Source: Gordoniibacillus kamchatkensis (GTDB lineage Bacteria > Bacillota > Bacilli > Paenibacillales > NBRC-103111). From it: 36,200 nucleotides of DNA. Below are positions 8,766 to 25,818 of this stretch, piece by piece. Position 1 is the stretch's first letter, and each line of letters begins with the position of its first letter. The notes below the pieces were generated by a model. That model saw nothing but the letters and a program-made list of their open reading frames with translations. It ran no database searches and had not been told where the DNA came from. Both the position numbers and the translations under genes were made by a program. Location of the stretch: NCBI RefSeq assembly GCF_000829455.1, contig NZ_JXAK01000063.1:1-36200 (forward strand). Direction: 5' to 3'.

Positions 8766-8811
8766 AAAAAATGAAGCTCTCAACCCGCATAGGGCTGGAG
8801 AGCTTCATTTT
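8766..8811 (-). terminator. Intrinsic terminator of the str operon (after tuf)
   Basis: An 11-bp perfect stem, 8771-8781 with 8798-8808, is followed on the minus strand by a run of six T (8771-8766). It lies 13 bp past the tuf stop. The plus strand also ends in TTTTA, so it may terminate iclR transcription too. Confidence 0.85.
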
Positions 8812-8821
8812 ACAATTGGGA

Positions 8822-10012
8822 TTACTTCGTGATCGTAGCAACTGCGCCTGCACCAACGGTACGGCCGCCTTCGCGAATCGCGAAGCGAGTGCCTTCCTCG
8901 ATAGCGATCGGGGAGATCAGCTCGACGGTAACAGTGATGTTATCGCCAGGCATAACCATCTCGGTGCCTTCCGGCAGTTGGATGATACCGGTAACGTCAG
9001 TTGTCCGGAAGTAGAACTGCGGACGGTAGCCAGTGAAGAAAGGCTTGTGACGGCCGCCCTCTTCCTTGGTCAGAACGTAAATCTGAGCGGTGAAGTTCGT
9101 GTGCGGCTTAACCGAACCCGGCTTCGCCAAAACTTGGCCGCGCTCGATGTCTTTGCGGTCTACACCGCGAAGCAGTGCGCCGATGTTGTCGCCGGCTTGA
9201 GCTTGGTCAAGCAGCTTGCGGAACATCTCTACGCCTGTTACGACGGATTTGCGAGTTTCTTCCGCCAGACCTACGATTTCGATCTCGTCGGAAACTTTGA
9301 TCACGCCACGCTCTACACGGCCCGTAGCAACGGTACCGCGGCCTGTGATCGTGAACACGTCCTCGACCGGCATAAGGAACGGCTTGTCAGTGTCGCGCTC
9401 AGGAGTCGGGATGTAGTTGTCGATTTGCTCGAACAGTTCAACGATCTTCTCAGCCCATGCGCCAGTCGGATCTTCCAGAGCCGGACGCGCTGCGCCGCGA
9501 ACGATCGGAGTGTCGTCGCCCGGGAACTCGTACTCGTTCAGCAGGTCGCGAACTTCCATTTCTACCAGTTCCAGCAGCTCTTCGTCTTCAACCATGTCGC
9601 ACTTGTTCAGGAATACGACGATGTAAGGAACGCCTACCTGGCGGGACAGCAGGATGTGCTCGCGAGTTTGCGGCATCGGGCCGTCAGCTGCGGATACGAC
9701 GAGGATCGCGCCGTCCATTTGCGCTGCGCCGGTGATCATGTTTTTAACATAGTCGGCGTGTCCAGGGCAGTCAACGTGAGCGTAGTGACGGTTCGGAGTT
9801 TCGTACTCAACGTGTGCCGTCGAGATCGTAATGCCGCGCTCGCGCTCTTCCGGAGCTTTGTCGATTTGGTCGAATGCTACTGCGGAACCGCCGTATTTTT
9901 TAGCGAGAACGGTGGTGATCGCTGCTGTCAGAGTCGTTTTGCCGTGGTCAACGTGACCGATGGTGCCGATATTTACGTGCGGCTTCGTACGTTCGAATTT
10001 TGCCTTTGCCAT
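8822..10012 (-). CDS. tuf: Elongation factor Tu
   Basis: 396 aa from [29 protein letters not shown]-Tu carries aminoacyl-tRNA to the ribosomal A site in a GTP-dependent way. Visible G-motifs: GHVDHGKT (G1), the switch I segment around [13 protein letters not shown] (G3) and NKCD (G4); domains 2 and 3 follow to [10 protein letters not shown] and the terminal [10 protein letters not shown]. An upstream ATG at 10021 would add MFE; the GGAGG is only 2 bp from that ATG but 11 bp from the usual start, so both are imperfect and the family start is preferred. Last gene of the str operon. Confidence 0.97.
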   Translation of the reverse strand: MAKAKFERTKPHVNIGTIGHVDHGKTTLTAAITTVLAKKYGGSAVAFDQIDKAPEERERGITISTAHVEYETPNRHYAHVDCPGHADYVKNMITGAAQMDGAILVVSAADGPMPQTREHILLSRQVGVPYIVVFLNKCDMVEDEELLELVEMEVRDLLNEYEFPGDDTPIVRGAARPALEDPTGAWAEKIVELFEQIDNYIPTPERDTDKPFLMPVEDVFTITGRGTVATGRVERGVIKVSDEIEIVGLAEETRKSVVTGVEMFRKLLDQAQAGDNIGALLRGVDRKDIERGQVLAKPGSVKPHTNFTAQIYVLTKEEGGRHKPFFTGYRPQFYFRTTDVTGIIQLPEGTEMVMPGDNITVTVELISPIAIEEGTRFAIREGGRTVGAGAVATITK

Positions 10013-10051
10013 TTCAAACATTTCCTCCTTAGGGTTCTTATTAGATTATAA

Positions 10052-12127
<2,076 letters not shown>

Positions 12128-12171
12128 GGGTCAAACTCCTTTCTATCCTCTCAAAGGCTAGAACAATCGGA

Positions 12172-12642
12172 TTACCAGCGGTAGTGAGCGAACGCCTTGT
12201 TGGCTTCTGCCATCTTGTGCGTATCTTCACGCTTCTTCACGGAAGCGCCGGTGTTGTTGCTGGCGTCGATAATCTCGTTAGCCAGTCTTTCTTCCATCGT
12301 CTTCTCGCCGCGCAGGCGGGAGTAGTTGACGAGCCAGCGAAGTCCAAGCGTCGTACGGCGCTCCGGCTTCACCTCGATCGGCACCTGGTAGTTGGCGCCA
12401 CCGACACGGCGGGCTTTAACTTCCAGAACCGGCATAATATTTTTGATTGCAGCTTCAAACACTTCCATAGGATCTTTGCCCGTGCGTTCTTGAACCAGGG
12501 TGAAAGCATCATACAGAATGCGCTGCGCCACCCCTCTTTTTCCGTCGATCATGATGCGGTTGATGAGGCGGGTCACAAGCTTGCTGCTGTAAATCGGATC
12601 CGGCAATACGTCTCTTTTCGGTACGGGACCTTTACGAGGCAT
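12172..12642 (-). CDS. rpsG: 30S ribosomal protein S7
   Basis: 156 aa. S7 nucleates assembly of the 30S head and contacts the E-site tRNA. The start [31 protein letters not shown] and the [11 protein letters not shown] and [16 protein letters not shown] segments are diagnostic. A GGGGG-type Shine-Dalgarno precedes the ATG. Third gene of the str operon. Confidence 0.98.
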   Translation of the reverse strand: MPRKGPVPKRDVLPDPIYSSKLVTRLINRIMIDGKRGVAQRILYDAFTLVQERTGKDPMEVFEAAIKNIMPVLEVKARRVGGANYQVPIEVKPERRTTLGLRWLVNYSRLRGEKTMEERLANEIIDASNNTGASVKKREDTHKMAEANKAFAHYRW

Positions 12643-12704
12643 AGTTATCCCCCTTTCTCGAAATGTTCATTCCAACGTTTTCCTAGCGTGATCGTTCAGG
12701 ACAA

Positions 12705-13127
12705 TTAGGACTTCTTCGCTTTCGGACGCTTCGTGCCGTATTTGGAACGGGCTTGCATCCGGTTGTTGACGCCGGACGTATCCAAAGCGCCGCGCACGAT
12801 GTGGTAACGCACACCCGGAAGGTCCTTTACACGGCCGCCGCGGATCAGCACCACGCTGTGCTCTTGCAGGTTATGTCCGATACCCGGAATGTAAGCCGTA
12901 ACCTCAACGCGGTTCGTCAAACGTACACGGGCATATTTACGAAGGGCCGAGTTCGGCTTCTTCGGAGTCATTGTGCCGACACGAGTGCAAACGCCGCGCT
13001 TCTGCGGAGCGCTCAAATCGGTTTGCTCGCGCTTCAGGGCGTTGAATCCTTTCTGCAGCGCAGGCGATTTCGATTTGTACACCTTTGCTTGACGACCTTT
13101 GCGAACGAGCTGATTAATTGTTGGCAT
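12705..13127 (-). CDS. rpsL: 30S ribosomal protein S12
   Basis: 140 aa. S12 lies at the decoding centre and controls accuracy. Both loops linked to streptomycin resistance have the wild-type residues: lysine in [11 protein letters not shown] and lysine in [13 protein letters not shown]. The C-terminal [12 protein letters not shown] tail is standard. The ATG follows a strong AGGAGGTG. There are 134 bp upstream to rplGB. Confidence 0.98.
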   Translation of the reverse strand: MPTINQLVRKGRQAKVYKSKSPALQKGFNALKREQTDLSAPQKRGVCTRVGTMTPKKPNSALRKYARVRLTNRVEVTAYIPGIGHNLQEHSVVLIRGGRVKDLPGVRYHIVRGALDTSGVNNRMQARSKYGTKRPKAKKS

Positions 13128-13261
13128 ATCGCCACCTCCTCCCTAAAATTCCATTCCGCTTGCTTTTCTCAAGCCCACAGACCCAGGCGAATCGTAAATG
13201 AGCATAAGGAAATGTTTCCACCGGGCTTCAGCAGCCAAGCAAAAACATTCAGCATGTCTTC

Positions 13262-13513
13262 TTACTCATTCACCACAGCGACCATAGCCGCTCCGACTTC
13301 AATCCCACACGCTTTGCCGAGTTGTTTCATCGAATCCACGTAGGTGACTTTAACCCCCATTTTCTTGCAAAGGTTAATCATCTTGCTCGTGATTCGCGGA
13401 TCTGCATCTTTCGCCACAAAAACTTCCGCCGCCTTGCCGGCTTCGACCGTCTTCGTCGCTTGCTTCGTGCCGATGGTCACTTTTGCCGCCTGTTTGACTT
13501 TATCATAAGACAT
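13262..13513 (-). CDS. rplGB: L7Ae-family K-turn RNA-binding protein (YbxF/RplGB)
   Basis: 83 aa, matching B. subtilis YbxF at the same locus. L7Ae-family proteins recognise kink-turns in RNA; YbxF is associated with ribosomes. The segments IGTKQATKTVEAGKAAEVFVAKDADPR and GKACGIEVGAAMVAVV are the expected RNA-binding face and core. First gene of the str operon, with a TTGGAGGAT Shine-Dalgarno and its own upstream promoter. Confidence 0.93.
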   Translation of the reverse strand: MSYDKVKQAAKVTIGTKQATKTVEAGKAAEVFVAKDADPRITSKMINLCKKMGVKVTYVDSMKQLGKACGIEVGAAMVAVVNE

Positions 13514-13565
13514 GAACCATATCCTCCAAAGAACAGGAGCCTAAACACAAAAGGCACACTTTGAT

Positions 13566-13594
13566 ATATTAGCAAAACGGAAAAACCGTGTCAA
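13566..13594 (-). promoter_or_regulatory. Predicted sigma-A promoter of the str operon
   Basis: Minus strand: consensus TTGACA (13594-13589), 17-bp spacer, TAATAT (13571-13566), about 52 bp upstream of rplGB. It lies after the rpoC terminator-like hairpin, so rplGB-rpsL-rpsG-fusA-tuf can be transcribed independently of rpoBC. Confidence 0.75.
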
Positions 13595-13610
13595 GATACC
13601 ATAGAGAAAG

Positions 13611-13639
13611 CCCGTTGCCCGCAGAGCGCGGACAACGGG
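13611..13639 (-). terminator. Hairpin after rpoC, probable terminator
   Basis: A 12-bp GC-rich stem, 13611-13622 with 13628-13639 (one mismatch), and a 5-nt loop, located 41 bp past rpoC. The T-run on the minus strand is weak (CTTTCTCT). It may end rpoBC transcription partially. Confidence 0.55.
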
Positions 13640-13679
13640 GATTTTCTCGTACGGCATATATTGCCAGAGAGACCGAACG

Positions 13680-17297
<3,618 letters not shown>

Positions 17298-17339
17298 CAG
17301 GAGCAACCCTCCTTGGGAAGAATGTAGCTTGCTGGCCGG

Positions 17340-17380
17340 TCCCGCCCGGGCGGAAGCTTGCGCTTCGGGCCCGTGCGGGA
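17340..17380 (-). other. rpoB-rpoC intergenic hairpin with GCAA tetraloop
   Basis: The minus-strand transcript folds GAAGC-GCAA-GCTTC, a GNRA tetraloop hairpin, extended by CGGGC/GCCCG and TCCCGC/GCGGGA arms over 41 nt. It ends about 40 bp before rpoC. There is no U-run, so it is more likely an mRNA-processing or stability element than a terminator. Confidence 0.5.
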
Positions 17381-17395
17381 AACCTTCGTAACCGT

Positions 17396-20932
<3,537 letters not shown>

Positions 20933-21186
20933 CTTCGATTCACCCCTCAAGTCTACTTCAATTGGTAAAAACAAAGAAAAACGTCGTGGCGACGTAGTTC
21001 ATGGTGCCTTGCTGCTATAGGAAGTTTTTGTTGCTAAAGCGGTACGGAATGTGCTTTAATAACAGCAAACGCATTCGTCCGAACTAGCGATCGCCGGCCA
21101 GCGCCGGCCCGTCCCAAAGCGAAAACCGCGCATTTCGATAGCTTTCGCAGGTTCCGGAGATTTGTGCTCATCATGTAAGAGTTGCC

Positions 21187-21223
21187 TAAAATTTTAACAT
21201 TATACGTTCGCGTTAAAATTTTA
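21187..21223. promoter_or_regulatory. Perfect 12-bp inverted repeat enclosing a TATAAT, rpoB leader
   Basis: TAAAATTTTAAC (21187-21198) and GTTAAAATTTTA (21212-21223) are exact inverted copies separated by 13 nt. The loop region contains TATAAT on the minus strand (21204-21199), a perfect -10, but no good -35 is spaced for it. It may be an operator over a secondary rpoB promoter. No known regulator motif was recognised. Confidence 0.5.
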
Positions 21224-21236
21224 TTCATCACTCCTC

Positions 21237-21265
21237 AAAAAAATCTTGACATTTTGATGAATGTC
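21237..21265 (-). other. Short hairpin followed by seven T in the rpoB leader
   Basis: GACATT and AATGTC (21248-21253 with 21260-21265) form a 6-bp AT-rich stem, followed on the minus strand by AAGA and a T7 run (21243-21237). It lies about 30-57 nt after the predicted rpoB start. It could be a weak attenuator; the stem is too weak to be sure. The rest of the 414-bp gap 20933-21346 shows no gene. Confidence 0.3.
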
Positions 21266-21300
21266 GACACGACGAGCAATTTTAATGCTGACATTTTCTA

Positions 21301-21329
21301 ATAATACCACATAGCCTGAGTCAAGTCAA
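21301..21329 (-). promoter_or_regulatory. Predicted sigma-A promoter of rpoBC
   Basis: Minus strand: TTGACT (21329-21324), 17-bp spacer, TATTAT (21306-21301), directly after the rsmC-like gene. It would give an rpoB leader of about 360 nt. Confidence 0.7.
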
Positions 21330-21346
21330 ATAATTTTCCTCCATCA

Positions 21347-21943
21347 TCACCGTCTCGCCCGAAAAATTTTATACCCCTTGTCTCGATTCACCTCTTGCAC
21401 ATCCCCATAGATCGTTTCCAGCTTGGCAAACGCCGACGGCGCTCCCTGCTTTTTCTGAATGACGACCCACAGCGATCCTCCCGGCTTCAGCACGTCATAA
21501 GCATCCGTGAATATGCGGTGAACCGTTTCTTTGCCGGCGCGAATCGGCGGATTCGTGAGCACCGCGTCGAACCGCCGCCCATGCACGCGCTCCAGCAAGT
21601 CGCTTTGCATCACCGTTACGTTGCGGATTCCGTTCAGCTCCGCGTTCCGCCGCGCCAGCTCCACCGCCCGCTCGTTGATGTCTACCATTACGACATGCCC
21701 CTCCGCTGCGGCGGCAGCCGCCGCAAGCCCCATCGGTCCATAGCCGCAGCCGACGTCAAGCACTTCCGCATTCGGCTCAAGCTCCATCGTCTCGATCAGC
21801 AGCCGGCTGCCGAAATCGACCCCTTCCTTCGAGAACACCCCGGCGTCTGTCACGAACTCGTACGTTCGGCCGCGCAGCGTCGCCCGAATCGTCCGTTCGT
21901 CGTGAGCGGCCGTCGGCTTCTGCGAATAATAATGGTCGGACAA
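21347..21943 (-). CDS. Class I SAM methyltransferase, RsmC/YbxB family
   Basis: 198 aa from TTG 21943 giving (M)SDHYYSQKPTAAHDE, matching the start of B. subtilis YbxB, which occupies the same place between rplL and rpoB. AGGAGG lies 10 bp upstream of the TTG; the ATG nine codons higher (21970) has no Shine-Dalgarno. The SAM-binding motif is LDVGCGYGP (62-70) and the catalytic NPPIRAGK is at 131-138, a motif of base N-methyltransferases such as RsmC (16S rRNA guanine-N2). A ribosomal RNA substrate is likely by family, not shown here. Confidence 0.9.
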   Translation of the reverse strand: MSDHYYSQKPTAAHDERTIRATLRGRTYEFVTDAGVFSKEGVDFGSRLLIETMELEPNAEVLDVGCGYGPMGLAAAAAAAEGHVVMVDINERAVELARRNAELNGIRNVTVMQSDLLERVHGRRFDAVLTNPPIRAGKETVHRIFTDAYDVLKPGGSLWVVIQKKQGAPSAFAKLETIYGDVQEVNRDKGYKIFRARR

Positions 21944-21968
21944 GCTCCCAAAACCTCCTGCACAATGC

Positions 21969-22008
21969 AAAATGAACCTCTAGGCCAAAGCGGCAAGAGG
22001 TTCATTTT
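21969..22008 (-). terminator. Terminator between rplL and the rsmC-like gene
   Basis: A perfect 13-bp stem, 21969-21981 with 21996-22008, and a 14-nt loop. On the minus strand the arm ends in TTTT; on the plus strand in TTTTT. It lies 17 bp after rplL and probably ends or reduces readthrough of the rplJL transcript. Confidence 0.75.
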
Positions 22009-22025
22009 TACATTGAGGCTAGTAA

Positions 22026-22391
22026 TTACTTCACTTCTACCGTAGCGCCGGCTTCGGTCAGCTTCGCCTTGATGGCCTCAGCTTCATCTTTGCCGATTTT
22101 CTCTTTGATCGGCTTCGGTGCGCCGTCTACGAGGTCTTTCGCTTCTTTCAGGCCGAGACCCGTAATTTCGCGAACGACTTTGATGACGTTGATTTTCGAC
22201 GCGCCGGCATTCGCCAGGATAACGTCGAACTCAGTTTGCTCAGCAACTTCAGCTGCTGCTGCGCCGCCGGCAACAACTGCAACCGGAGCTGCAGCAGTTA
22301 CGCCGAATTCTTCTTCGATGGCTTTCACGAGATCGTTCAGTTCCAGAACGGTCATGCCTTTAATGGCTTCAAGGATTTGCTCTTTAGACAT
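22026..22391 (-). CDS. rplL: 50S ribosomal protein L7/L12
   Basis: 121 aa. L7/L12 forms the mobile stalk dimers that recruit EF-Tu and EF-G. N-terminal dimerisation segment [31 protein letters not shown], an Ala-rich hinge at about 33-50, and the C-terminal factor-binding domain [35 protein letters not shown] are all in place. GGAGGTTATCCC precedes the ATG. Paired with rplJ under the L10 leader. Confidence 0.98.
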   Translation of the reverse strand: MSKEQILEAIKGMTVLELNDLVKAIEEEFGVTAAAPVAVVAGGAAAAEVAEQTEFDVILANAGASKINVIKVVREITGLGLKEAKDLVDGAPKPIKEKIGKDEAEAIKAKLTEAGATVEVK

Positions 22392-22445
22392 GGGATAACC
22401 TCCGTTATCTTAATAGATTGTATTGGTCACGCTGGCGAGACGGTC

Positions 22446-22958
22446 TTACGCTTGTTGCGCTCCGCCCTCTTGCTTCTCCGCCACGGCTTTAACCGCAAGG
22501 GCGAAGTTGCGCATCGGCGCTTGCAGCACGCTGAGGAGCATGGACAGAAGACCTTCGCGGGAAGGCAGGTTGGCCAGAGCCTGAATCTGGCTCAGGTCGA
22601 CGACGCGGCCTTCGACTACGCCGCCTTTCACTTTCAAAGCTTCGTTCTTCTTGGCGAAATCAGTCAAGATTTTCGCCGGAGCTACGACATCTTCCTTGCT
22701 GAACGCAATGGCCGTCGGGCCGGTCAGATGAGCGTCCAGGTCGGTCAATTCGGCATTCGCTGTAGCGCGGCGAGCCAGCGTGTTTTTCAGCACCTGGAAC
22801 TCGACACCCGCTTCGCGAAGCGATTTGCGCAGTTCGGTCACTTGCGCTACAGTCAAACCGCGGTAGTCGGTCACGATCGTGCAGGAGCAGCCTTTCAGCT
22901 TCTCCGCCACTTCGGCAACGGCTTGCGATTTTTGCTCAAGAACTTTCGCGTTAGGCAT
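22446..22958 (-). CDS. rplJ: 50S ribosomal protein L10
   Basis: 170 aa from ATG 22958 ([21 protein letters not shown]). L10 anchors the L7/L12 stalk on 23S rRNA and binds its own leader to control rplJL. The family segment [40 protein letters not shown] is present. An in-frame GTG three codons upstream is rejected because the GAGGTG site overlaps it. Confidence 0.97.
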   Translation of the reverse strand: MPNAKVLEQKSQAVAEVAEKLKGCSCTIVTDYRGLTVAQVTELRKSLREAGVEFQVLKNTLARRATANAELTDLDAHLTGPTAIAFSKEDVVAPAKILTDFAKKNEALKVKGGVVEGRVVDLSQIQALANLPSREGLLSMLLSVLQAPMRNFALAVKAVAEKQEGGAQQA

Positions 22959-23060
22959 GATGGACACCTCGCTTCTTCATAACATGGTTAACTGCTTTCG
23001 TGTTGCTCTGCGGTGTAGGCATGAAGCATTTCTGACGCCCGGCCGAAACCGGCGGACATA

Positions 23061-23091
23061 AGAAATGCCTTCGTAGACACTACGAAGGCAT
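23061..23091 (-). terminator. Attenuator hairpin of the L10 leader
   Basis: An 11-bp perfect stem, 23065-23075 with 23081-23091, with a 5-nt loop, followed on the minus strand by TTTCTT. It lies between the L10-binding leader and rplJ, as expected for an L10-dependent transcription attenuator. Confidence 0.65.
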
Positions 23092-23200
23092 GATCGGGTC
23101 ACGCGAAATTCCGCTTGCGGAAACTGCGCATCTATCATAACACCTCGGTAGGACATTAAGCTCTGCCAGAGAGCACCTACTGTCTACGGTCTGCTATTCA
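23062..23200 (-). ncRNA. L10 ribosomal protein leader (rplJL autoregulation)
   Basis: The minus-strand leader carries the hallmark segments of the Firmicutes L10 leader: GACCGTAGACAGTAGGTG and, after a hairpin loop, CTTAATGTCCTACCGAGGTG (within 23192-23140). Free L10, or the L10-L12 complex, binds this RNA and reduces rplJL expression. An attenuator hairpin follows. It accounts for most of the 314-bp gap before rplJ. Confidence 0.88.
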
Positions 23201-23220
23201 ATTGCTACATTGCTTCGTAC

Positions 23221-23249
23221 AGGTTAGCATGCCGGACACGCAAAGTCAA
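23221..23249 (-). promoter_or_regulatory. Predicted promoter of rplJL
   Basis: Minus strand: TTGACT (23249-23244), 17-bp spacer ending in TGC, TAACCT (23226-23221), an extended -10 form. It lies just after rplA and starts the L10 leader. Confidence 0.65.
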
Positions 23250-23272
23250 CCGGTGATGCTTTCCTGCATTCA

Positions 23273-23965
23273 TTAGCGCAGGGCGGCTGCGTTGACGCGC
23301 ACGCTCGGACCCATCGTCGAGGAAACCGCTACGCCTTTCAGGTATATGCCTTTGGCGGCGGCAGGCTTCGCGCGGTTGAGCGCATCGATCAGAGCACGGA
23401 AGTTTTCTTGCAGCTTCTCAGCGTCAAAGGAAACTTTGCCGATCGGAGCGTGAATTTGACCCGCTTTGTCGAGACGGTATTCGATTTTACCTGCTTTGAT
23501 TTCTTGTACGGCTTTCGTTACGTCGAACGTTACCGTACCTGCTTTCGGGTTCGGCATAAGGCCTTTGCCGCCGAGCAGACGGCCAAGCTTACCGACTTCG
23601 CTCATCATATCCGGAGTGGCTACGCAGACGTCGAAGTCGAACCAGCCTTGCTGAATGCGGTTGATCAGGTCTTGATCCCCTACATAGTCAGCGCCGGCAG
23701 CTTCCGCTTCCTTCGCCTTGTCGCCTTTCGCGAATACGAGTACGCGTTGGGTTTTGCCAGTGCCGTGCGGAAGTACGACGACGCCGCGCACGTTCTGGTC
23801 TTGCTTTCTCGGATCGACGCCGAGACGGACAGCGACGTCGACGGTCTCGTCGAACTTCGCCGTGGCGGTTTTCTTCACAAGCTCGATAGCTTCGTTCGCT
23901 TCGTAAAAAGTCTCAGCGTTAACGAGCTTCGCCGCTTCTTGGTATTTCTTGCCGTGTTTGGCCAT
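23273..23965 (-). CDS. rplA: 50S ribosomal protein L1
   Basis: 230 aa from ATG 23965 ([18 protein letters not shown]). L1 forms the mobile L1 stalk that moves E-site tRNA. The segments [34 protein letters not shown] and [15 protein letters not shown] are family signatures. A strong GAGGAGG precedes the ATG; a start 6 codons upstream in frame is not supported. Follows rplK by 96 bp. Confidence 0.98.
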   Translation of the reverse strand: MAKHGKKYQEAAKLVNAETFYEANEAIELVKKTATAKFDETVDVAVRLGVDPRKQDQNVRGVVVLPHGTGKTQRVLVFAKGDKAKEAEAAGADYVGDQDLINRIQQGWFDFDVCVATPDMMSEVGKLGRLLGGKGLMPNPKAGTVTFDVTKAVQEIKAGKIEYRLDKAGQIHAPIGKVSFDAEKLQENFRALIDALNRAKPAAAKGIYLKGVAVSSTMGPSVRVNAAALR

Positions 23966-24061
23966 GTTGAAGCTCCTCCTCAAGTGGTATTAGCGGAATA
24001 TCCTCCCACTGTGTGCGGTTCGGTCGATGCCGAGCCGCTGCGCCCGCGTTGTGCGGCGCAA

Positions 24062-24487
24062 TTAGTCTTCGATGACGACGCCCATGGAACGAGCGGTGCC
24101 TTCCACCATGCGCATAGCAGCCTCGACGGATGCAGCGTTCAGGTCAGGCATTTTTTGCTCGGCGATTTCACGCACTTTCGCGCGCTTGATCGTAGCGACT
24201 TTCTTCTTGTTCGGTTCGCCGGATCCTTTGTCGATGCCAGCGGCAACGCGCAGCAGAACGGCAGCCGGCGGCGTTTTCGTCTCGAATGTGAACGAGCGGT
24301 CTTCGAAAACGGAAATGACAACCGGGATGATGAGACCTGCTTGGTCGGCAGTGCGGGCGTTGAATTCTTTGCAGAATGCCATAATGTTTACGCCTGCTTG
24401 ACCGAGCGCAGGACCGATCGGCGGTGCCGGATTCGCTTTGCCTGCGGGAACTTGAAGTTTTACCATCTTGATCACTTTTTTAGCCAT
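24062..24487 (-). CDS. rplK: 50S ribosomal protein L11
   Basis: 141 aa from ATG 24487 ([35 protein letters not shown]). L11 organises the GTPase-associated centre and is needed for RelA activation; the proline-rich hinge region is intact. The frame is open 26 codons upstream but only this ATG has an AAGGAGGTG site. Confidence 0.98.
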   Translation of the reverse strand: MAKKVIKMVKLQVPAGKANPAPPIGPALGQAGVNIMAFCKEFNARTADQAGLIIPVVISVFEDRSFTFETKTPPAAVLLRVAAGIDKGSGEPNKKKVATIKRAKVREIAEQKMPDLNAASVEAAMRMVEGTARSMGVVIED

Positions 24488-24583
24488 GTAACACACCTCC
24501 TTGACGTAGTGTGGCCGATTTCCGATGCAGCACGCAAAGCAACCTGCCGCCGCGTGTCGCGCCATAGAACGCAGAAATGCGCC

Positions 24584-25117
24584 TTACAGCTTCTCCACTT
24601 GGCCGAAGTCCAGCTCCACCGGCGTTTCGCGGCCGAACATGTTGACGTGAACCTTCAGCTTGCCTTTGTCCGCGATAATGTCTTCGACAGTACCGACAAA
24701 GTTGGCGAACGGCCCGACTTTGACGCGCACCGTTTCCTTCAGCTCGAAATCGATCTTCGGCTTCGGCTCTTCGATGCCCATATGCTTCAGAATCGCATCG
24801 ACTTCTTCCGGAAGCAGAGGCGTCGGCTTGGAGCCGGAACCCGTCGAGCCCACGAAGCCGGTCACACCGGGCGTGTTGCGCACGACATACCATGAATCGT
24901 CAGTCTGAATCATTTCTACGAGGACGTAGCCCGGGTAAACCTTGCGGGTTACGGTTTTGCGTTTCCCGTCTTTGGTCACCACTTCATCTTCCGTCGGCAC
25001 GAGCACGCGGAAAATTTTGTCCTGCATTTCCATCGATTCGACGCGTTTTTCCAGGTTGGTCTTGACCTTATTCTCATACCCCGAATAGGTATGTACGACG
25101 TACCATCTCTTTTCCAT
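24584..25117 (-). CDS. nusG: Transcription antitermination/pausing factor NusG
   Basis: 177 aa from ATG 25117 (MEKRWYVVHTYSGYENKVK). The NGN domain (1-110) binds the RNA polymerase clamp; the C-terminal KOW domain (GPFANFVGTVEDIIADKGKLKVHVNMFGRETPVELDF) binds S10 or Rho. AAGGTGACC precedes the start. Part of secE-nusG-rplK-rplA. Confidence 0.98.
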   Translation of the reverse strand: MEKRWYVVHTYSGYENKVKTNLEKRVESMEMQDKIFRVLVPTEDEVVTKDGKRKTVTRKVYPGYVLVEMIQTDDSWYVVRNTPGVTGFVGSTGSGSKPTPLLPEEVDAILKHMGIEEPKPKIDFELKETVRVKVGPFANFVGTVEDIIADKGKLKVHVNMFGRETPVELDFGQVEKL

Positions 25118-25141
25118 CGCGGTCACCTTAACATCCCCAAG

Positions 25142-25354
25142 TTATTTGATGAACAATCGAACAAGCCCGGAGATTCCAAGGTCCAGCACGTAGAAGTACA
25201 CGGTAACGAAGACTACGGTGGTCAATACCACGAGCGTGTAGCTGATGAGTTCTTTCCGGCTGGGCCACTTGACTTTCTTCAGTTCGCCCCAGCTGTCGGC
25301 AAAGAACGAAAACGTCGAGCCGAAGCTCTGTTTCATCTTCGCGAGAAAAGCCAC
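25142..25354 (-). CDS. secE: Preprotein translocase subunit SecE
   Basis: 70 aa with one C-terminal membrane segment (about residues 39-66), the short single-span SecE of Gram-positive bacteria. The amphipathic WGELKKVKWPSRKELISYT element that clamps SecY is clear. GTG start with GGAGGTG 6 bp upstream. 15 bp after rpmG. Confidence 0.95.
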   Translation of the reverse strand: MAFLAKMKQSFGSTFSFFADSWGELKKVKWPSRKELISYTLVVLTTVVFVTVYFYVLDLGISGLVRLFIK

Positions 25355-25369
25355 AACCTACACCTCCGC

Positions 25370-25519
25370 TTACCTGGTTTCCCGATGAACGGTCTGAGCG
25401 TTGCAGAATCTGCAATATTTCTTGAGCTCAAGACGGTCCGGATTGTTGCGCTTGTTCTTCATGGTCGTATAGTTTCTTTGCTTGCAGTCCGTGCATGCCA
25501 TCGTGATGATAACCCGCAT
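25370..25519 (-). CDS. rpmG: 50S ribosomal protein L33, zinc-binding type
   Basis: 49 aa from ATG 25519. It has two CxxC pairs (C9/C12 in ACTDC and C36/C39 in YCRFC), so it is the C+ zinc form. GGGAGGTG precedes the ATG. First gene of the secE-nusG transcript. Confidence 0.95.
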   Translation of the reverse strand: MRVIITMACTDCKQRNYTTMKNKRNNPDRLELKKYCRFCNAQTVHRETR

Positions 25520-25607
25520 GTTGTACACCTCCCGAAACAAAACCTGAAAGAGAACCCTATATGAAAAAATAAGCACACCTAGGCAAATTTTTAGGGCTAC
25601 CCGAATA

Positions 25608-25636
25608 ACTTTATCACAGGACAAATATCGTGTCAA
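25608..25636 (-). promoter_or_regulatory. Predicted promoter of rpmG-secE-nusG
   Basis: Minus strand: consensus TTGACA (25636-25631), 17-bp spacer, TAAAGT (25613-25608), about 88 bp upstream of rpmG. The rest of the 25520-25818 gap holds the sigH terminator and no gene. Confidence 0.65.
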
Positions 25637-25781
25637 GGAAAGGGGGATCGTGCGGGAAAAGCTTTGCGGCGCTCCGGGCAAGCACCGGACAAGCTCCGGC
25701 AGCATTTGGACATGCGCAATAGTTCCAGTATCGACGGGATGCCGGAAGTCTAAACCGCCGGGCGCGGACTATGGGCAAAAT

Positions 25782-25816
25782 AAAAAAAACACCCTCACCT
25801 GCGATGACGGATGTTT
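25782..25816 (-). terminator. Terminator of sigH
   Basis: An 8-bp stem with one G-U pair (25787-25794 with 25809-25816), and on the minus strand a run of eight T (25789-25782). It starts within a few bases of the sigH stop. Confidence 0.7.
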
Positions 25817-25818
25817 CT

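Noticed and set aside
8511-8783. A 90-codon minus-strand frame over the iclR end and the palindrome
   Set aside because: It lies in the inverted-repeat region and the tuf terminator, with no ribosome site.
21034-21231. A 65-codon minus-strand frame in the rpoB leader with a GAGGAG before its ATG
   Set aside because: The ribosome site is only 2 bp from the ATG, the frame starts inside the palindrome, and the peptide has no recognisable features. A leader peptide is possible but not supported.
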